64,000 nucleotides of DNA from Sphingobacterium endophyticum (GCF_009733535.1 NZ_ML771899.1:434001-498000); one strand, 5' to 3'; counted from the first letter of the stretch, positions 52,680-62,983 are shown. Program-made: numbers and translations. The notes: generated from the letters alone by a model not told the origin.

Positions 52680-54261
52680 TCTTCCATACCTGTGTGCCAT
52701 ATGCTGGAAGCTCTATACTTAATTTTTTATTTTTAAAAGTCCCATTTTTTTCACCGAAAATTAAATTTGGTTCCCCAATTTCAATTGATAACTCCAGCTC
52801 CTCTTTTTCTGAAGATAGGTTGATTAAGACCAAAACCTTGTCTTTTTCATTTTCTCTATAAAAACTAACGATATCTTTACTCTGATTTGGTATTGACTCG
52901 TACCCACCATTGATTAATACTGCGTTGTCTTTTCTCAGTTTAATCAATGCCTTATAGGTATTGAGCAATGAATTTGGATCATTTTCTTGCTCCTCAACAG
53001 ATATACCATCATTGCTTTTTACGGTAGTTGTTCCCCACCAAGGTCCTGAATTCTTATACCAAAAAGCCATTCCGGGTGTATCTTTGTTTTTATTCCATTC
53101 AAATGCTTCGCGGTAGGGAATTTCATTTGCATCCGTAATTCCACCGTATTTTCCGAAAAAACTATCTCCTAACATACCAATTTCCTGACCATAATAGATG
53201 GATGGAATTCCTCCTATTAATAAGTTCAATGCTGCACCTACCTTTTCTTTACCCTTAACTTGTTTGACAGCCGTTGAAAACCTAGGAATATCATGGTTTT
53301 CAATAAAGATGACCTGATTACTGCCTTTTGGCGTCCTTTGAAAAGTAGTGTCAGCAAATGCCATAATCTTTTCCTTATCCATCGTTCTAATTGCCTGTTG
53401 GATTCTGAATCCAAATACCCAATCTACTTTGGCCTCAGTTAGGTAATCAATTCCATATGATCCCCAATCTGCTTGCTCGGCCATTATATGCACTTTTGGA
53501 TTAATGGATTTTAAGCTGTCTATTAATGGCACCCAAAAATCACGGAATAAATTGGTTAAACGTCCCTTATTATCCAAGTCGTCCATCATATGATCCAAAC
53601 GGAAGCCGTCTACACCATCATCGAAACTACCATCCTGATTAGGATCAAGCCAATATGCAAAAAGATCTTTGTTATACTGGATTACTTCTTTATTCAGAAG
53701 ATTGACCGTGGTAATTTTTCTTCTTTGTCCATCGTATCCTTTTAGATCATAAAGATCAAAAACGATAGTTGAAGGTTTCAACTGTTCTTTGTCATCATAA
53801 AGAATGTAATCGGAGTAGGGGGATTTTGGATTACCATAGGAATCTTTATACCAGGGATGATCTTCCGTTACATATTGAGTTTCCATATCCATGTAGAGCT
53901 TCATACCTCTCTTATGCAGGGATTTTACAAGCGAAAGATATTCTTCTTTTGAGCCATAGGTTGAATCTATCTTCTTAAAATCACTAGAATAATAATTGTG
54001 ATAATAAACTGATTCATAAAGAGGTGTCAGCAATATCGATGTGATACCAAGGTTTTGAAGATAATCTAATTTTTGTTCTAACCCAGCTAAATCCCCATTT
54101 TGATCTCCGTTGCTATCATAAAAACTCCTTTGAAACACATGATAAATAATTTCATCCTTGATGTTTTCTCGGTCCTGTTGCTTCTTATTATTGCAGCCTA
54201 TAAGTAAAGGCAAACAGCCAAAGACAAGAAACAACAGGACTAATGACTTATTCATTTTCAT
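52669..54261 (-). CDS. GH13 alpha-amylase lipoprotein
   Basis: The 530-residue enzyme has a lipoprotein signal (LLIGC, Cys23) and an amylase barrel with the full catalytic triad: D223 in DGFRLDHM, E262 in IMAEQADW and D324 in ENHDIPRF. It is probably anchored on the cell surface or in the periplasm and cuts starch or maltodextrins, like SusG of Bacteroides. It is 11 bp behind the dioxygenase gene on the same strand, so they form one operon divergent from susC. Confidence 0.9.
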   Translation of the reverse strand: MKMNKSLVLLFLVFGCLPLLIGCNNKKQQDRENIKDEIIYHVFQRSFYDSNGDQNGDLAGLEQKLDYLQNLGITSILLTPLYESVYYHNYYSSDFKKIDSTYGSKEEYLSLVKSLHKRGMKLYMDMETQYVTEDHPWYKDSYGNPKSPYSDYILYDDKEQLKPSTIVFDLYDLKGYDGQRRKITTVNLLNKEVIQYNKDLFAYWLDPNQDGSFDDGVDGFRLDHMMDDLDNKGRLTNLFRDFWVPLIDSLKSINPKVHIMAEQADWGSYGIDYLTEAKVDWVFGFRIQQAIRTMDKEKIMAFADTTFQRTPKGSNQVIFIENHDIPRFSTAVKQVKGKEKVGAALNLLIGGIPSIYYGQEIGMLGDSFFGKYGGITDANEIPYREAFEWNKNKDTPGMAFWYKNSGPWWGTTTVKSNDGISVEEQENDPNSLLNTYKALIKLRKDNAVLINGGYESIPNQSKDIVSFYRENEKDKVLVLINLSSEKEELELSIEIGEPNLIFGEKNGTFKNKKLSIELPAYGTQVWKIIP

Positions 54262-54272
54262 CCTACAATCAT

Positions 54273-55091
54273 TTATAAAAGAAGAGGATTGATTTCAGAA
54301 TCTGCAAGGGAACCGGCTTCTTTGCCCATTAACCATTGTTGGCGATCGTTTTCCTGCCATTTATGCTTAGGTTCAGTAACTCTTGCCCCATCTGCATAAT
54401 AAATAATGGTCATAACTGATCGCATCTTGTCAGAAGAGTTCCCAGGTGCATTATGCATCGTATAGCCATAATGAAAAGTCGCATCTCCTGCATGCATGGA
54501 ATCAGGATGGGTTACCTTAAAATTCTTCTCCTTAACATATTCTGAAAAGGTCTGCTCTGACTCATCAGAGATAATGATATCCGAAACATTATTTTGTTTA
54601 TGTGAGCCTGAAGCGAAAGTCAACATTCCCATTTCTGGATTTGGAATATCAACTAACGGCATCCACATAGTTATCGTGTTGCTGGTATCCAATGGCCAGT
54701 AGTTTTGGTCTTGATGCCAAGGGGTTGGACCACCTCCGGCCTCCTTAAAAAGCGCTTGATCATGATACAGCCTAACATTCTCAACACCTAATAAATCTGC
54801 AGCAATTTTTGCAAAGCGTTTGGCCAATACAAATCGCTTTACCTCTGCATCTACTCTCCAAAGGTTCATGATCTGTAAAAAAGCTTTTCCATAGGTATCC
54901 CTTTCTTCAAGCTTTCGCTTTTCTTCATTATGCCGTTGCGCAGCATCCACTATATATTCACGGAAATATTCAACTGTATCCTTATCCAATACTCCGCGAA
55001 TTAATATATGGCCGTTTTCCTGGAATTCCGCCGTTTCTGCAGATGAGATAGGTTTGATCTCATCTAAAATTTGATTGTTCAGTGTACTCAT
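54273..55091 (-). CDS. Phytanoyl-CoA dioxygenase-family (PhyH) oxygenase
   Basis: The 272-residue Fe(II)/2-oxoglutarate enzyme has the metal triad H126 and D128 in PWHQDQNYWPLD and H213 in YTMHNAPG, and R224 for 2-oxoglutarate. PhyH-family enzymes hydroxylate many small molecules; the substrate here is unknown. It is the first gene of the unit that also holds the GH13 lipoprotein, an odd partner for starch breakdown. It has no signal peptide, so it acts in the cytoplasm. An exact -7 promoter element is upstream. Confidence 0.88.
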   Translation of the reverse strand: MSTLNNQILDEIKPISSAETAEFQENGHILIRGVLDKDTVEYFREYIVDAAQRHNEEKRKLEERDTYGKAFLQIMNLWRVDAEVKRFVLAKRFAKIAADLLGVENVRLYHDQALFKEAGGGPTPWHQDQNYWPLDTSNTITMWMPLVDIPNPEMGMLTFASGSHKQNNVSDIIISDESEQTFSEYVKEKNFKVTHPDSMHAGDATFHYGYTMHNAPGNSSDKMRSVMTIIYYADGARVTEPKHKWQENDRQQWLMGKEAGSLADSEINPLLL

Positions 55092-55114
55092 GATTTATAA
55101 TTCTGGTCTATATA

Positions 55115-55122
55115 CAAAGTTA
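55115..55122 (-). promoter_or_regulatory. Candidate -7 element for the PhyH-GH13 operon
   Basis: The minus strand reads TAACTTTG, an exact TAnnTTTG match, 24 bp before the PhyH ATG. No clear -33 TTG was found at the usual spacing. Confidence 0.4.
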
Positions 55123-55296
55123 ATGGACAAATTTCCATCTCTTTCGGGGTAATTTAATCAGGTATATGGCTTATTTTATCATTAACTCTATATTGTTTTT
55201 GTTTATTGATAAAATTACCTCTATTAAATTCATGTAAACCCTGAACAATTAAAATTGCTAAATACTAGATTTTAAGAAGAAAATGATCATAATTGT

Positions 55297-55311
55297 CGGG
55301 AACGGTTTCGG
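55297..55311. promoter_or_regulatory. Possible LacI-type operator upstream of susC
   Basis: CGGGAACGGTTTCGG has an imperfect palindrome around AAC-G-GTT, the only GC-rich island in this stretch. A LacI-family gene lies in the same locus, so a sugar-responsive operator is plausible. Two positions in the arms do not pair. Confidence 0.3.
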
Positions 55312-55388
55312 TAATAATTATAATTATAGCAAAAATTTAATTAATATATTAATATATAAATAAATGATAATCAGAATTATATGGTATT

Positions 55389-55396
55389 TATTTTTG
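55389..55396 (+). promoter_or_regulatory. Possible -7 element for susC
   Basis: TATTTTTG fits TAnnTTTG and would give a leader of about 120 nt before the susC ATG. The AT-rich background makes chance matches likely. Confidence 0.25.
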
Positions 55397-55519
55397 CCTT
55401 TTTTGCTAAAAATAAAAAAAATGAAAAACTATTTTTTTTATAACATTTCTATAATAATTTAGTAACAAACCAATAGGGGGGCAATGAATGCCCGTCGATT
55501 ATAAACAAAAAAACAAAAT

Positions 55520-58483
55520 ATGATTAGGGATTTTTACCATTGGCAGTTTCGGCTAATATTTATCTTCACCTTCAGTTTTCAATTGGTTTCCGGACAACAA
55601 AATCTTCAACTTTCAGGGAAGGTAGTCGATGATGCTGGATTGGAACTTTCTGGAGCAACGGTAACTATTAAAGGAACTAATAAACAAGTTTCTACAGACG
55701 CTTCTGGGAACTATGTTTTACAAGGATTGACCTCTGGGACAATCATTGTCGAAGCTTCTTTCATCGGACATAATAGTTCGGAACAAAATGTGAATCTAAC
55801 CGCATCACAAACCTTGAACTTTACTCTTTCTTCTAATGCTGCTGAAATTGGTGAGGTTGTGGTTATTGGGTATGGTGCTGTTGAACGAAAGCATGTGACA
55901 GGAGCTGTTTCAAATGTACAATCCAAAGATTTTCAAAAAGGCGCTATCACTTCTCCGGATCAATTGATTCAAGGAAAAGTGTCAGGCGTATCAATAACTT
56001 CGAATGGCGGTTCCCCAGGTGCAGGAAGCACAATCCGCGTAAGAGGGGGCGCCTCGCTGTCTGCCAGCAACAATCCTTTGATTGTAGTTGATGGTAATCC
56101 ATTAAGTGGTGAAAGTGTTCCGGGATCAGCCAACCCATTGTCACTAATTAACCCTAATGATATTGAATCTATGACCATTTTGAAAGATGCGAATGCTACT
56201 GCAATCTATGGGTCAAGAGCTTCCAATGGTGTTATCATAATAACAACTAAAACTGGTAAAATCGGAAGGCCAAAACTTACTCTATCTACTGTAAATTCCC
56301 TTTCAACCATCGCTAATCAAGTTGAAGTATTAACTGCTGACCAAATAAGATCCTATGTTAATGAAAATGGAACTGCTGCTCAGAAAGGACTGTTAGGTAC
56401 TGCGAATACAGATTGGCAAAAATTAATCTATCAAAACGCTTTTACAACCGATAATAATGTAACCCTTTCTGGGGGATTGGCAAATATGCCTTATAGAGTG
56501 TCAATTGGTCATTTGGAGCAAAGTGGTATTTTGAAAACCGACGTTTTAAGAAGAGGGACTCTGGGCTTGAATATCTCGCCTCGATTCTTTGACAACCACT
56601 TAAAATTGGACATCAATTTTAAAGGAACCATGACCAACCAGGAATTCGCGAATACGGGTGCAATTGGTTCGGCTATCATCTTTGATCCAACACAGGAGGT
56701 TTATGATCCTACTAGTCCTTATGGTGGTTTCTTTGAATGGAAAGAAGGTGCTGTGCCTAATTCCTTGTCACCTAGGAACCCGGTTTCTCTACTTGAAAAC
56801 TATGGTAATAGAGGAGCGGCAAATAGAAGTATTGGTAATGCTCAATTAGACTATTCGTTCCACTTCTTACCGGAATTACATGCTAATGTGAATGTTGGTT
56901 ATGATATTGCTGCTGGAAAAGGAGCAACTAGCATTCCTGAATTTGCTGCATCAAATTTTGCTAATAAGGGCTTCTTCCAACGCTACAGAGGTAAAAGTAA
57001 TAACACTTTTATCGAAGGTTATTTAAATTATGTGAAAGACATCGAAAGCATAAATAGTAATATAAATTTAACAGCTGGTTATGGTTATTATGATAATAAA
57101 GAAACTAGGTTTAATTATCCTACATATAATGCAAATAATGTGGTTTTAACCACGCCAAACTTCCCTGATGACGTTCAACAAAATAGATTACTGTCTTATT
57201 ATGGTAGGTTAATCTATTCTTTTGCTGATCGTTATATCTTATCAGGTACGGTTCGTGCAGACGGTTCGTCAAAATTTAATCCTGATGGTCGTTGGGGTAT
57301 TTTCCCTTCTGCAGCATTTACATGGAGAATCAAGGGTGAGAACTTCTTAAAAGATAACAACAGTATTTCGGATTTGAAACTTCGTGTCAGCTATGGTGAA
57401 ACTGGTAATAAAGATGGAATTTCCAATTATGGCTTTATCCCTAGCTACTATTATAGTACTAACGAATCTCAATATCAAGTTGGCAATCAATTTTATCATG
57501 TTTATTCTCCAATTGCTTATGATGCAAGTCTTCGATGGGAGTCTACGACAACCACAAATATTGGCTTGGACTATGGATTCTGGGGAGGCCGAATCTCCGG
57601 TAGCATAGATGCTTATAACAAGAAAACCAAGGATTTATTGGCAACAATCGAAATACCCGTGGGAACTAATTATAGCAATCAATTATTGACCAATGTTGGT
57701 AATATGGAAAACCGCGGTGTAGAGGGAAGCATCAATATTCAAGCAATTAAATCTGATAATTTCAATTGGGATATTGGCTTTAATATGACTGTAAACGAAA
57801 GTAAAGTAACCAACCTTACATTAAACGATAATCCAGGATATCAACTTGCAGCTGGTTGGATAACTGGAGGTACAGGTAATGTGATTCAATACCACACTGT
57901 TGGATTAGCGCCCTTCCAATATTTTGTTTATAAGCAGGTTTATGATCAGCAAGGAAACCCATTAGAAGGGGTTTATGAAGACTTAAACCAAGATGATGCT
58001 GTGACACCGGCTGATCGATATTATTATAAAAAACCAGCACCTGATTATTTTATGGGCTTAACAACTTCAATCAATTACAAAAGATTAACGTTAAATACAG
58101 TTCTGAGAGCAAGTTTCGGAAATTACGTGTACGACAACATCTCATCGAACTTCGGTGTAGCCCGAAATATCCTGAACCCATCGCGCTTCATCAACAACGC
58201 TACTACTGATATCTTCAATACCAACTTTAACAACAATCAATATTACAGTGATTACTATATCAACAACGCATCTTTCTTACGAATGGATAATTTGGGATTA
58301 GTGTACAATGTTGGTAATCTTGATAAGTCCGGAACAGTGACCATGACAGTAAATGCAAATGTTCAGAATGTATTTACAGTATCGAAATATAAAGGTATAG
58401 ATCCAGAATTATTTAACGGTATTGATTATACATTATATCCAAGACCTAGAATATATTCTTTGGGATTAAACTTTGGGTTTTAA
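55520..58483 (+). CDS. susC: SusC-type TonB-dependent receptor
   Basis: The 987-residue outer-membrane protein has a signal peptide ending VSGQ, a carboxypeptidase-like beta domain (LQLSGKVVDDAGLELSGATV), a plug with the SusC hallmark EVVVIGYGAVERKHVTGAVS and NPLIVVDGNPL, and a barrel ending SLGLNFGF. With the SusD protein it forms the importer for maltooligosaccharides suggested by the downstream GH13, pgmB and GH65. It heads the plus-strand operon; susD follows 17 bp later. The symbol is used in the family sense. Confidence 0.93.
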   Translation: MIRDFYHWQFRLIFIFTFSFQLVSGQQNLQLSGKVVDDAGLELSGATVTIKGTNKQVSTDASGNYVLQGLTSGTIIVEASFIGHNSSEQNVNLTASQTLNFTLSSNAAEIGEVVVIGYGAVERKHVTGAVSNVQSKDFQKGAITSPDQLIQGKVSGVSITSNGGSPGAGSTIRVRGGASLSASNNPLIVVDGNPLSGESVPGSANPLSLINPNDIESMTILKDANATAIYGSRASNGVIIITTKTGKIGRPKLTLSTVNSLSTIANQVEVLTADQIRSYVNENGTAAQKGLLGTANTDWQKLIYQNAFTTDNNVTLSGGLANMPYRVSIGHLEQSGILKTDVLRRGTLGLNISPRFFDNHLKLDINFKGTMTNQEFANTGAIGSAIIFDPTQEVYDPTSPYGGFFEWKEGAVPNSLSPRNPVSLLENYGNRGAANRSIGNAQLDYSFHFLPELHANVNVGYDIAAGKGATSIPEFAASNFANKGFFQRYRGKSNNTFIEGYLNYVKDIESINSNINLTAGYGYYDNKETRFNYPTYNANNVVLTTPNFPDDVQQNRLLSYYGRLIYSFADRYILSGTVRADGSSKFNPDGRWGIFPSAAFTWRIKGENFLKDNNSISDLKLRVSYGETGNKDGISNYGFIPSYYYSTNESQYQVGNQFYHVYSPIAYDASLRWESTTTTNIGLDYGFWGGRISGSIDAYNKKTKDLLATIEIPVGTNYSNQLLTNVGNMENRGVEGSINIQAIKSDNFNWDIGFNMTVNESKVTNLTLNDNPGYQLAAGWITGGTGNVIQYHTVGLAPFQYFVYKQVYDQQGNPLEGVYEDLNQDDAVTPADRYYYKKPAPDYFMGLTTSINYKRLTLNTVLRASFGNYVYDNISSNFGVARNILNPSRFINNATTDIFNTNFNNNQYYSDYYINNASFLRMDNLGLVYNVGNLDKSGTVTMTVNANVQNVFTVSKYKGIDPELFNGIDYTLYPRPRIYSLGLNFGF

Positions 58484-58500
58484 CATATTATACGACAATC

Positions 58501-60081
58501 ATGAAAAGATATATAAAAAACGCAATTTGGAGCAGCATGATGATCATGTCTGTAACTTCATGTAGTGAAGACTTATTAGATCTTACTCCAAAGAACGATA
58601 TTACTGCTGATCAAGTTTATAGTACTGAACAAGGTTATAAAGAAGCTTTTTTAAAGGTTTATGGTAGCCTGTCAATGACCTCGGGTGGAGGGGAAGGTGC
58701 TTCTGATTTAGCAGGTATTGATGCTGGCCAGTCAGATTTCTTCCGCTTATACTGGAATATCCAACAATTGACTTCTGATGAAACGTTGTGTGGATGGAAT
58801 GACCCAGGTGTTCCTGATATGGTTTATGGCACTCCAGATGCCGACAATATCATGGTGAAGGGACTCTACACAAGATCTCTTTATACCATTACCGTGGTGA
58901 ATGAGTTCTTGAGAGAAAGCACGCCTGAAAAACTTTCGTCTAGAGGTATCTCAAATACCGCCGATATTGAAGCTTACCGTGCAGAAGCTAGGTTCGTTAG
59001 AGCTTATCAATATTGGGTATTATTAGATCTATTTGGGAATCCTCCTTTTATTACCGAAGAAAATACAATCGGAAAAGTATCTCCAGAACAAATAAAACGC
59101 CCAGAGTTATTCAGTTATATTGAAAAAGAATTATTGGCAATTGAACCAACAATTAAAGCAGCAAAACAAAATGAATATGGCCGTGCAGATAAAGGTGCAG
59201 TTTGGACTTTATTGACCAAGCTTTATTTAAATGCCCAAGTTTATACTGGTCAAGCTAAATATACGGAAGCCATTACCTATGCGTCAAAAATAATTAATGG
59301 TGGATATGCCCTTGCCAGCAGTTATGCTAACTTATTTTTAGAGGATAATTACAATACCAGCAAAGATGAAATAATTTTCAGCATTAACTATGATGGAGTA
59401 AAAACCAGAAATTTTGGGGGCACGACATTTTTGATCAATTCATTGATAAATGGTGAGATGAATCCAACTTCTTTTGGTGTACCGACCGGTGGATGGGGTG
59501 GAAATCGATCGACAAAAGCATTACCATTGGCATTCCCTGATTATAGTGGGGCAACTGATAAAAGAGCGATGTTCTTTGGTGACAAAATTGAAAATGATGA
59601 ACTTGGAGAATTCAAAGATGGATTACGCGTTACAAAATTTAAAAACGTAAAATCTAATGGAACGCCTGGAGCTTCACAAGGCGGAACATTCAGCTCATTA
59701 GACTTCCCTTTATTTCGTTTAGCCGATGTTTATTTAATGTATTCCGAAGCCGTTCTACGTGGTGGAACTGGTGGATCAATGGCACAAGCATTAAATTATT
59801 TTAACCAAATCAGAAGAAGAGCTTATGGTAACACAAGTGCTAATGCTTCGGCTATTTCTTTGGATGATATCCTGAATGAAAGAGCTAGAGAGCTATATTT
59901 CGAAGGTTACCGTAGAACGGATTTAATACGATTTGGGAAATTCACTGGTAGTAGCTATATCTGGCCATGGAAAGGTGGTGCAAAGGATGGTAGGTCAATC
60001 GAAGATTTTAGAAAATTACTTCCATTGCCTTCTTCGGACGTGATTGCCAACACTAACCTTACTCAAAACACAGGTTATTAA
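58501..60081 (+). CDS. susD: SusD-type surface glycan-binding lipoprotein
   Basis: The 526-residue lipoprotein (VTSC, Cys near 21) has the SusD/RagB architecture with TPR-like helices: EAYRAEARFVRAYQYWVLLD near 160-180 and the C-terminal LNEIRRRAY-like segment LNYFNQIRRRAYG and NERARELYFEGYRRTDLIRF. It caps the SusC channel and binds the glycan. It lies between susC and the SusE-like gene in one transcript. Confidence 0.93.
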   Translation: MKRYIKNAIWSSMMIMSVTSCSEDLLDLTPKNDITADQVYSTEQGYKEAFLKVYGSLSMTSGGGEGASDLAGIDAGQSDFFRLYWNIQQLTSDETLCGWNDPGVPDMVYGTPDADNIMVKGLYTRSLYTITVVNEFLRESTPEKLSSRGISNTADIEAYRAEARFVRAYQYWVLLDLFGNPPFITEENTIGKVSPEQIKRPELFSYIEKELLAIEPTIKAAKQNEYGRADKGAVWTLLTKLYLNAQVYTGQAKYTEAITYASKIINGGYALASSYANLFLEDNYNTSKDEIIFSINYDGVKTRNFGGTTFLINSLINGEMNPTSFGVPTGGWGGNRSTKALPLAFPDYSGATDKRAMFFGDKIENDELGEFKDGLRVTKFKNVKSNGTPGASQGGTFSSLDFPLFRLADVYLMYSEAVLRGGTGGSMAQALNYFNQIRRRAYGNTSANASAISLDDILNERARELYFEGYRRTDLIRFGKFTGSSYIWPWKGGAKDGRSIEDFRKLLPLPSSDVIANTNLTQNTGY

Positions 60082-60099
60082 TATTAATGCTTAGAAATT

Positions 60100-61116
60100 A
60101 TGAAACTAATTAATAAACTTCTTATTTTATTTTGTCTTAGTGCGTTTGCACTGACCTCTTGCGAAAAAGATGAGGTTAGGACAATTGCTGGGGATGGCCA
60201 ATCCGGTAGTTTAAAAAGTTCGGCTACCTCCGTAAATCTAACAAAAGAAACCTTAGACGATAAAGTCATTGAATTTACTTATACCCCGTCTGATTTCGGG
60301 TACAATGCTGGAATAACCTACTCCTTACAATTTGGAAAAAAGGGAACTAATTTCTCCCCCGTTAGAGAGGTCGTAATTGCAAATGGAATTACATCGAAAG
60401 AATATTCAGGTTTTGAACTGAATAATTTATTATCTGCTATGAATTTACCTTTTGACGCCAATTCAGACGTTGAAATAAGATTGAAATCAAGTATTTCAAA
60501 CAGTATAGCAGTATATAGTAACATTGTCAACTTAAATAGCAAACCTATTCCTTTAACGGCTTGGATTTATATTCCTGGTGATTATCAAGGATGGGATCCT
60601 TCAACAGCCGATAGTTTAATTTCTGTAACAGGAAATGGTATCTACACAGGTATTATTACATTCCCTGCTGCCAAATCGGGTTACAAAATTACAACTGGTA
60701 AAAATTGGAATGTTAATTTTGGAGATGGTGGAAATGGAGCCATAAGTCCTACCGGAGGTAATTTTCAATCTCCTTCTGCTGGACCATTTTTGCTTACCAT
60801 GGATATGAATAGCAATACATGGGTGATAGAGGAAGCTCCAATATGGGGAATGATTGGTGATGCGGTACCTAACTCAAACTGGTCTGTAGATGCCGATATG
60901 AAGTTTGTGAACAATGGGGATGGAAATTGGATCCTTAAAACCAATTTGAATAAAGGTGAATTTAAATTCCGTAAAAATCATGACTGGGGAACCAACCTAG
61001 GTGGTAGTAACGGAACCTTAAAATTGGGTGGAGATAATATCAAATTAACTGAAGCGGGTAATTATACGATAAGTATGAATCCAACTACATTAACTTATAC
61101 GATTGTTAAAAACTAA
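60100..61116 (+). CDS. SusE-like outer-membrane starch-binding lipoprotein
   Basis: The 338-residue lipoprotein (LTSC, Cys near 21) has an N-terminal Ig-like SusE domain (about 40-145; VEFTYTP-like VIEFTYTPSDFGYN) and two repeated beta domains near 150-240 and 250-338. Each repeat starts with an aromatic pattern (AWIYIPGDYQGWDPSTADSL; WGMIGDAVPNSNWSVDADM) that fits the CBM-like modules of SusE/SusF. These proteins hold maltooligosaccharides at the cell surface. It lies between susD and the GH13 gene. Confidence 0.85.
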   Translation: MKLINKLLILFCLSAFALTSCEKDEVRTIAGDGQSGSLKSSATSVNLTKETLDDKVIEFTYTPSDFGYNAGITYSLQFGKKGTNFSPVREVVIANGITSKEYSGFELNNLLSAMNLPFDANSDVEIRLKSSISNSIAVYSNIVNLNSKPIPLTAWIYIPGDYQGWDPSTADSLISVTGNGIYTGIITFPAAKSGYKITTGKNWNVNFGDGGNGAISPTGGNFQSPSAGPFLLTMDMNSNTWVIEEAPIWGMIGDAVPNSNWSVDADMKFVNNGDGNWILKTNLNKGEFKFRKNHDWGTNLGGSNGTLKLGGDNIKLTEAGNYTISMNPTTLTYTIVKN

Positions 61117-61125
61117 TTCAAAGTC

Positions 61126-62976
61126 ATGATGAGAATAACAATGAAAGTAATTTATGCCTTAATCATTGTATGTTTTAATCTCCATTCTTTCGCACAAGTT
61201 GATCGAATAGAACCCTTGAATTGGTGGGTTGGGATGAAAAATCCCAACATACAGTTATTGGTTTATGGCAAAAATATTTCTAAAAAATCAGTATCCATAA
61301 ATTACCTAGGGGTAAGCCTTATTAAACAGAATAAGGTCGAAAATCCTAATTATATCTTTTTAGATATTCACATTGATGCTAATACAAAGGCAGGTTCGGT
61401 ACCCTTAATCTTTAAAGAAGCTGGAGAGAAAGATTTTATAAAGCATTATGAGCTCAAGAAGAGGGATGCATCGAAGCATAGGCATCAAGGAGTGAATGCA
61501 TCTGATTTTATCTATTTGATTATGCCGGATAGATTTGCAAATGCAGAACCTGCTAACGATAAAATAGAAGGTATGTTGGATCAATCCCTAAATCGTGACA
61601 GTATGTATTATCGTCATGGGGGTGATTTAAAAGGAATTATTAATCAATTGGATTATTTAGAGGATTTAGGAGTAACTGCAATTTGGCTTAATCCGATTCT
61701 GACTAATGATCAGCCTCTGACTTCCTATCATGGCTATGCGAATACAGAAAGCTATTATGTTGATCCTAGATTTGGCGGCAATGAAGCCTACAGAAAACTA
61801 ATTGAAGAATGCCATAAAAGAGGCATAAAGATGATTCAAGATTTGGTACACAATCATTTTGGAACGGAACACTTTACTGTGAAAGATATGCCAATGAAAG
61901 ACTGGGTTCATCAATGGGATTCATTTACAAAAACTAACTATCGTGAACAGGTCCACATGGATCCTTATGCTTCAAAAGCAGATAAGGACATAATGGTAAA
62001 TGGCTGGTTTGACAAGCATATGCCGGATATGAACCAACATAACCAATACCTCAAAAATTATATTACCCAAAGCCATATTTGGTGGATTGAAGAGATGGGG
62101 GTTGATGGATTCCGATTGGATACCTATGCTTATAATGACCTTGATTTTATGGCCGAGTGGGGCAAGGCAATCGATGCTGAATTTCCTAAAATGACATATT
62201 TTGGAGAAACATGGGTTCATGGAATCCCAAACCAAGCATATTTCACAAAATCTAATAAAATCAATCAGGGAATAGACACTAAACTTCAGGGAGTGACAGA
62301 TTTTCAAGCTTATTGGGCAATAAATGAAGCTTTAAATGGAAAGTTCGGATGGATGGATGGAGTGGTAAGGTTATATAACACTTTCGCTAATGATTTCGTT
62401 TATGAGGACCCATATCGAAATGTTGTCTTCTTGGATAACCACGATTTGAGCAGGTATCTTTCCGTTGTTGGAGAAGATTTTAATAAGTATAAATCTGGGA
62501 TAGCATGGTTATTAACTACTCGCGGAATTCCACAGCTTTATTACGGAACTGAAATCTTAATGAAAAATTTCTCCAATCCAGATGGATTAGTAAGAGAAGA
62601 TTTCCCTGGTGGATGGTCTACCGATAAAGTCAATAAATTTACTTCAGAAGGACGGTCTCAAAAAGAAAATGAAGCCTTTAATTATGTAAGAAAACTAGCG
62701 AATTATCGGAAAAATAATTCCGTGCTTCAACATGGAAAAATGCTTCAGTTTATTCCTGATGATGGAATATATGTTTATTTCCGCTATAATGACCTTAAAA
62801 CTGTAATGGTCATTATGAATAGTAAACAAGAGAATGTGAAAATTCATACAAAGCGTTTTCAAGAAGGAATAGGAAATTATAAAAAAGCATCGAATATTAT
62901 TTCTGGAGATTTAATTGAAGATATTCAAGAAATAGATATTCCCCCAATGAGTACACAAGTGTTTGAGTTAAAATAA
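61126..62976 (+). CDS. Periplasmic GH13 neopullulanase / cyclomaltodextrinase (SusA-like)
   Basis: The 616-residue enzyme has a signal peptide ending SFAQ, an N-terminal beta domain of the cyclomaltodextrinase type (about 25-115; RIEPLNWWVGMKNPNIQLLV), and the amylase barrel. The triad is D332 in DGFRLDTYAY, E361 in FGETWVHG and D440 in LDNHDLSRYL. The size matches SusA of Bacteroides (about 617). It would cut imported maltooligosaccharides to maltose and glucose in the periplasm. Confidence 0.92.
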   Translation: MMRITMKVIYALIIVCFNLHSFAQVDRIEPLNWWVGMKNPNIQLLVYGKNISKKSVSINYLGVSLIKQNKVENPNYIFLDIHIDANTKAGSVPLIFKEAGEKDFIKHYELKKRDASKHRHQGVNASDFIYLIMPDRFANAEPANDKIEGMLDQSLNRDSMYYRHGGDLKGIINQLDYLEDLGVTAIWLNPILTNDQPLTSYHGYANTESYYVDPRFGGNEAYRKLIEECHKRGIKMIQDLVHNHFGTEHFTVKDMPMKDWVHQWDSFTKTNYREQVHMDPYASKADKDIMVNGWFDKHMPDMNQHNQYLKNYITQSHIWWIEEMGVDGFRLDTYAYNDLDFMAEWGKAIDAEFPKMTYFGETWVHGIPNQAYFTKSNKINQGIDTKLQGVTDFQAYWAINEALNGKFGWMDGVVRLYNTFANDFVYEDPYRNVVFLDNHDLSRYLSVVGEDFNKYKSGIAWLLTTRGIPQLYYGTEILMKNFSNPDGLVREDFPGGWSTDKVNKFTSEGRSQKENEAFNYVRKLANYRKNNSVLQHGKMLQFIPDDGIYVYFRYNDLKTVMVIMNSKQENVKIHTKRFQEGIGNYKKASNIISGDLIEDIQEIDIPPMSTQVFELK

Positions 62977-62983
62977 AATTAAA

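Larger units (their letters stand above)
55092..55519. other. 428-bp divergent promoter region between PhyH and susC
   Basis: No gene is seen. The region is very AT-rich and holds candidate promoter elements for both directions, a LacI-like palindrome at 55297-55311 and a short hairpin (GGGCA-ATGAA-TGCCC, 55479-55493) 26 nt before the susC ATG. Confidence 0.6.

Noticed and set aside
55320-55370. AT-rich repeats (TAATATATTAATATATAAATAAATG) before susC as an origin or attachment site
   Set aside because: Simple AT richness without DnaA boxes, direct repeats of a usable length or an integrase gene nearby.
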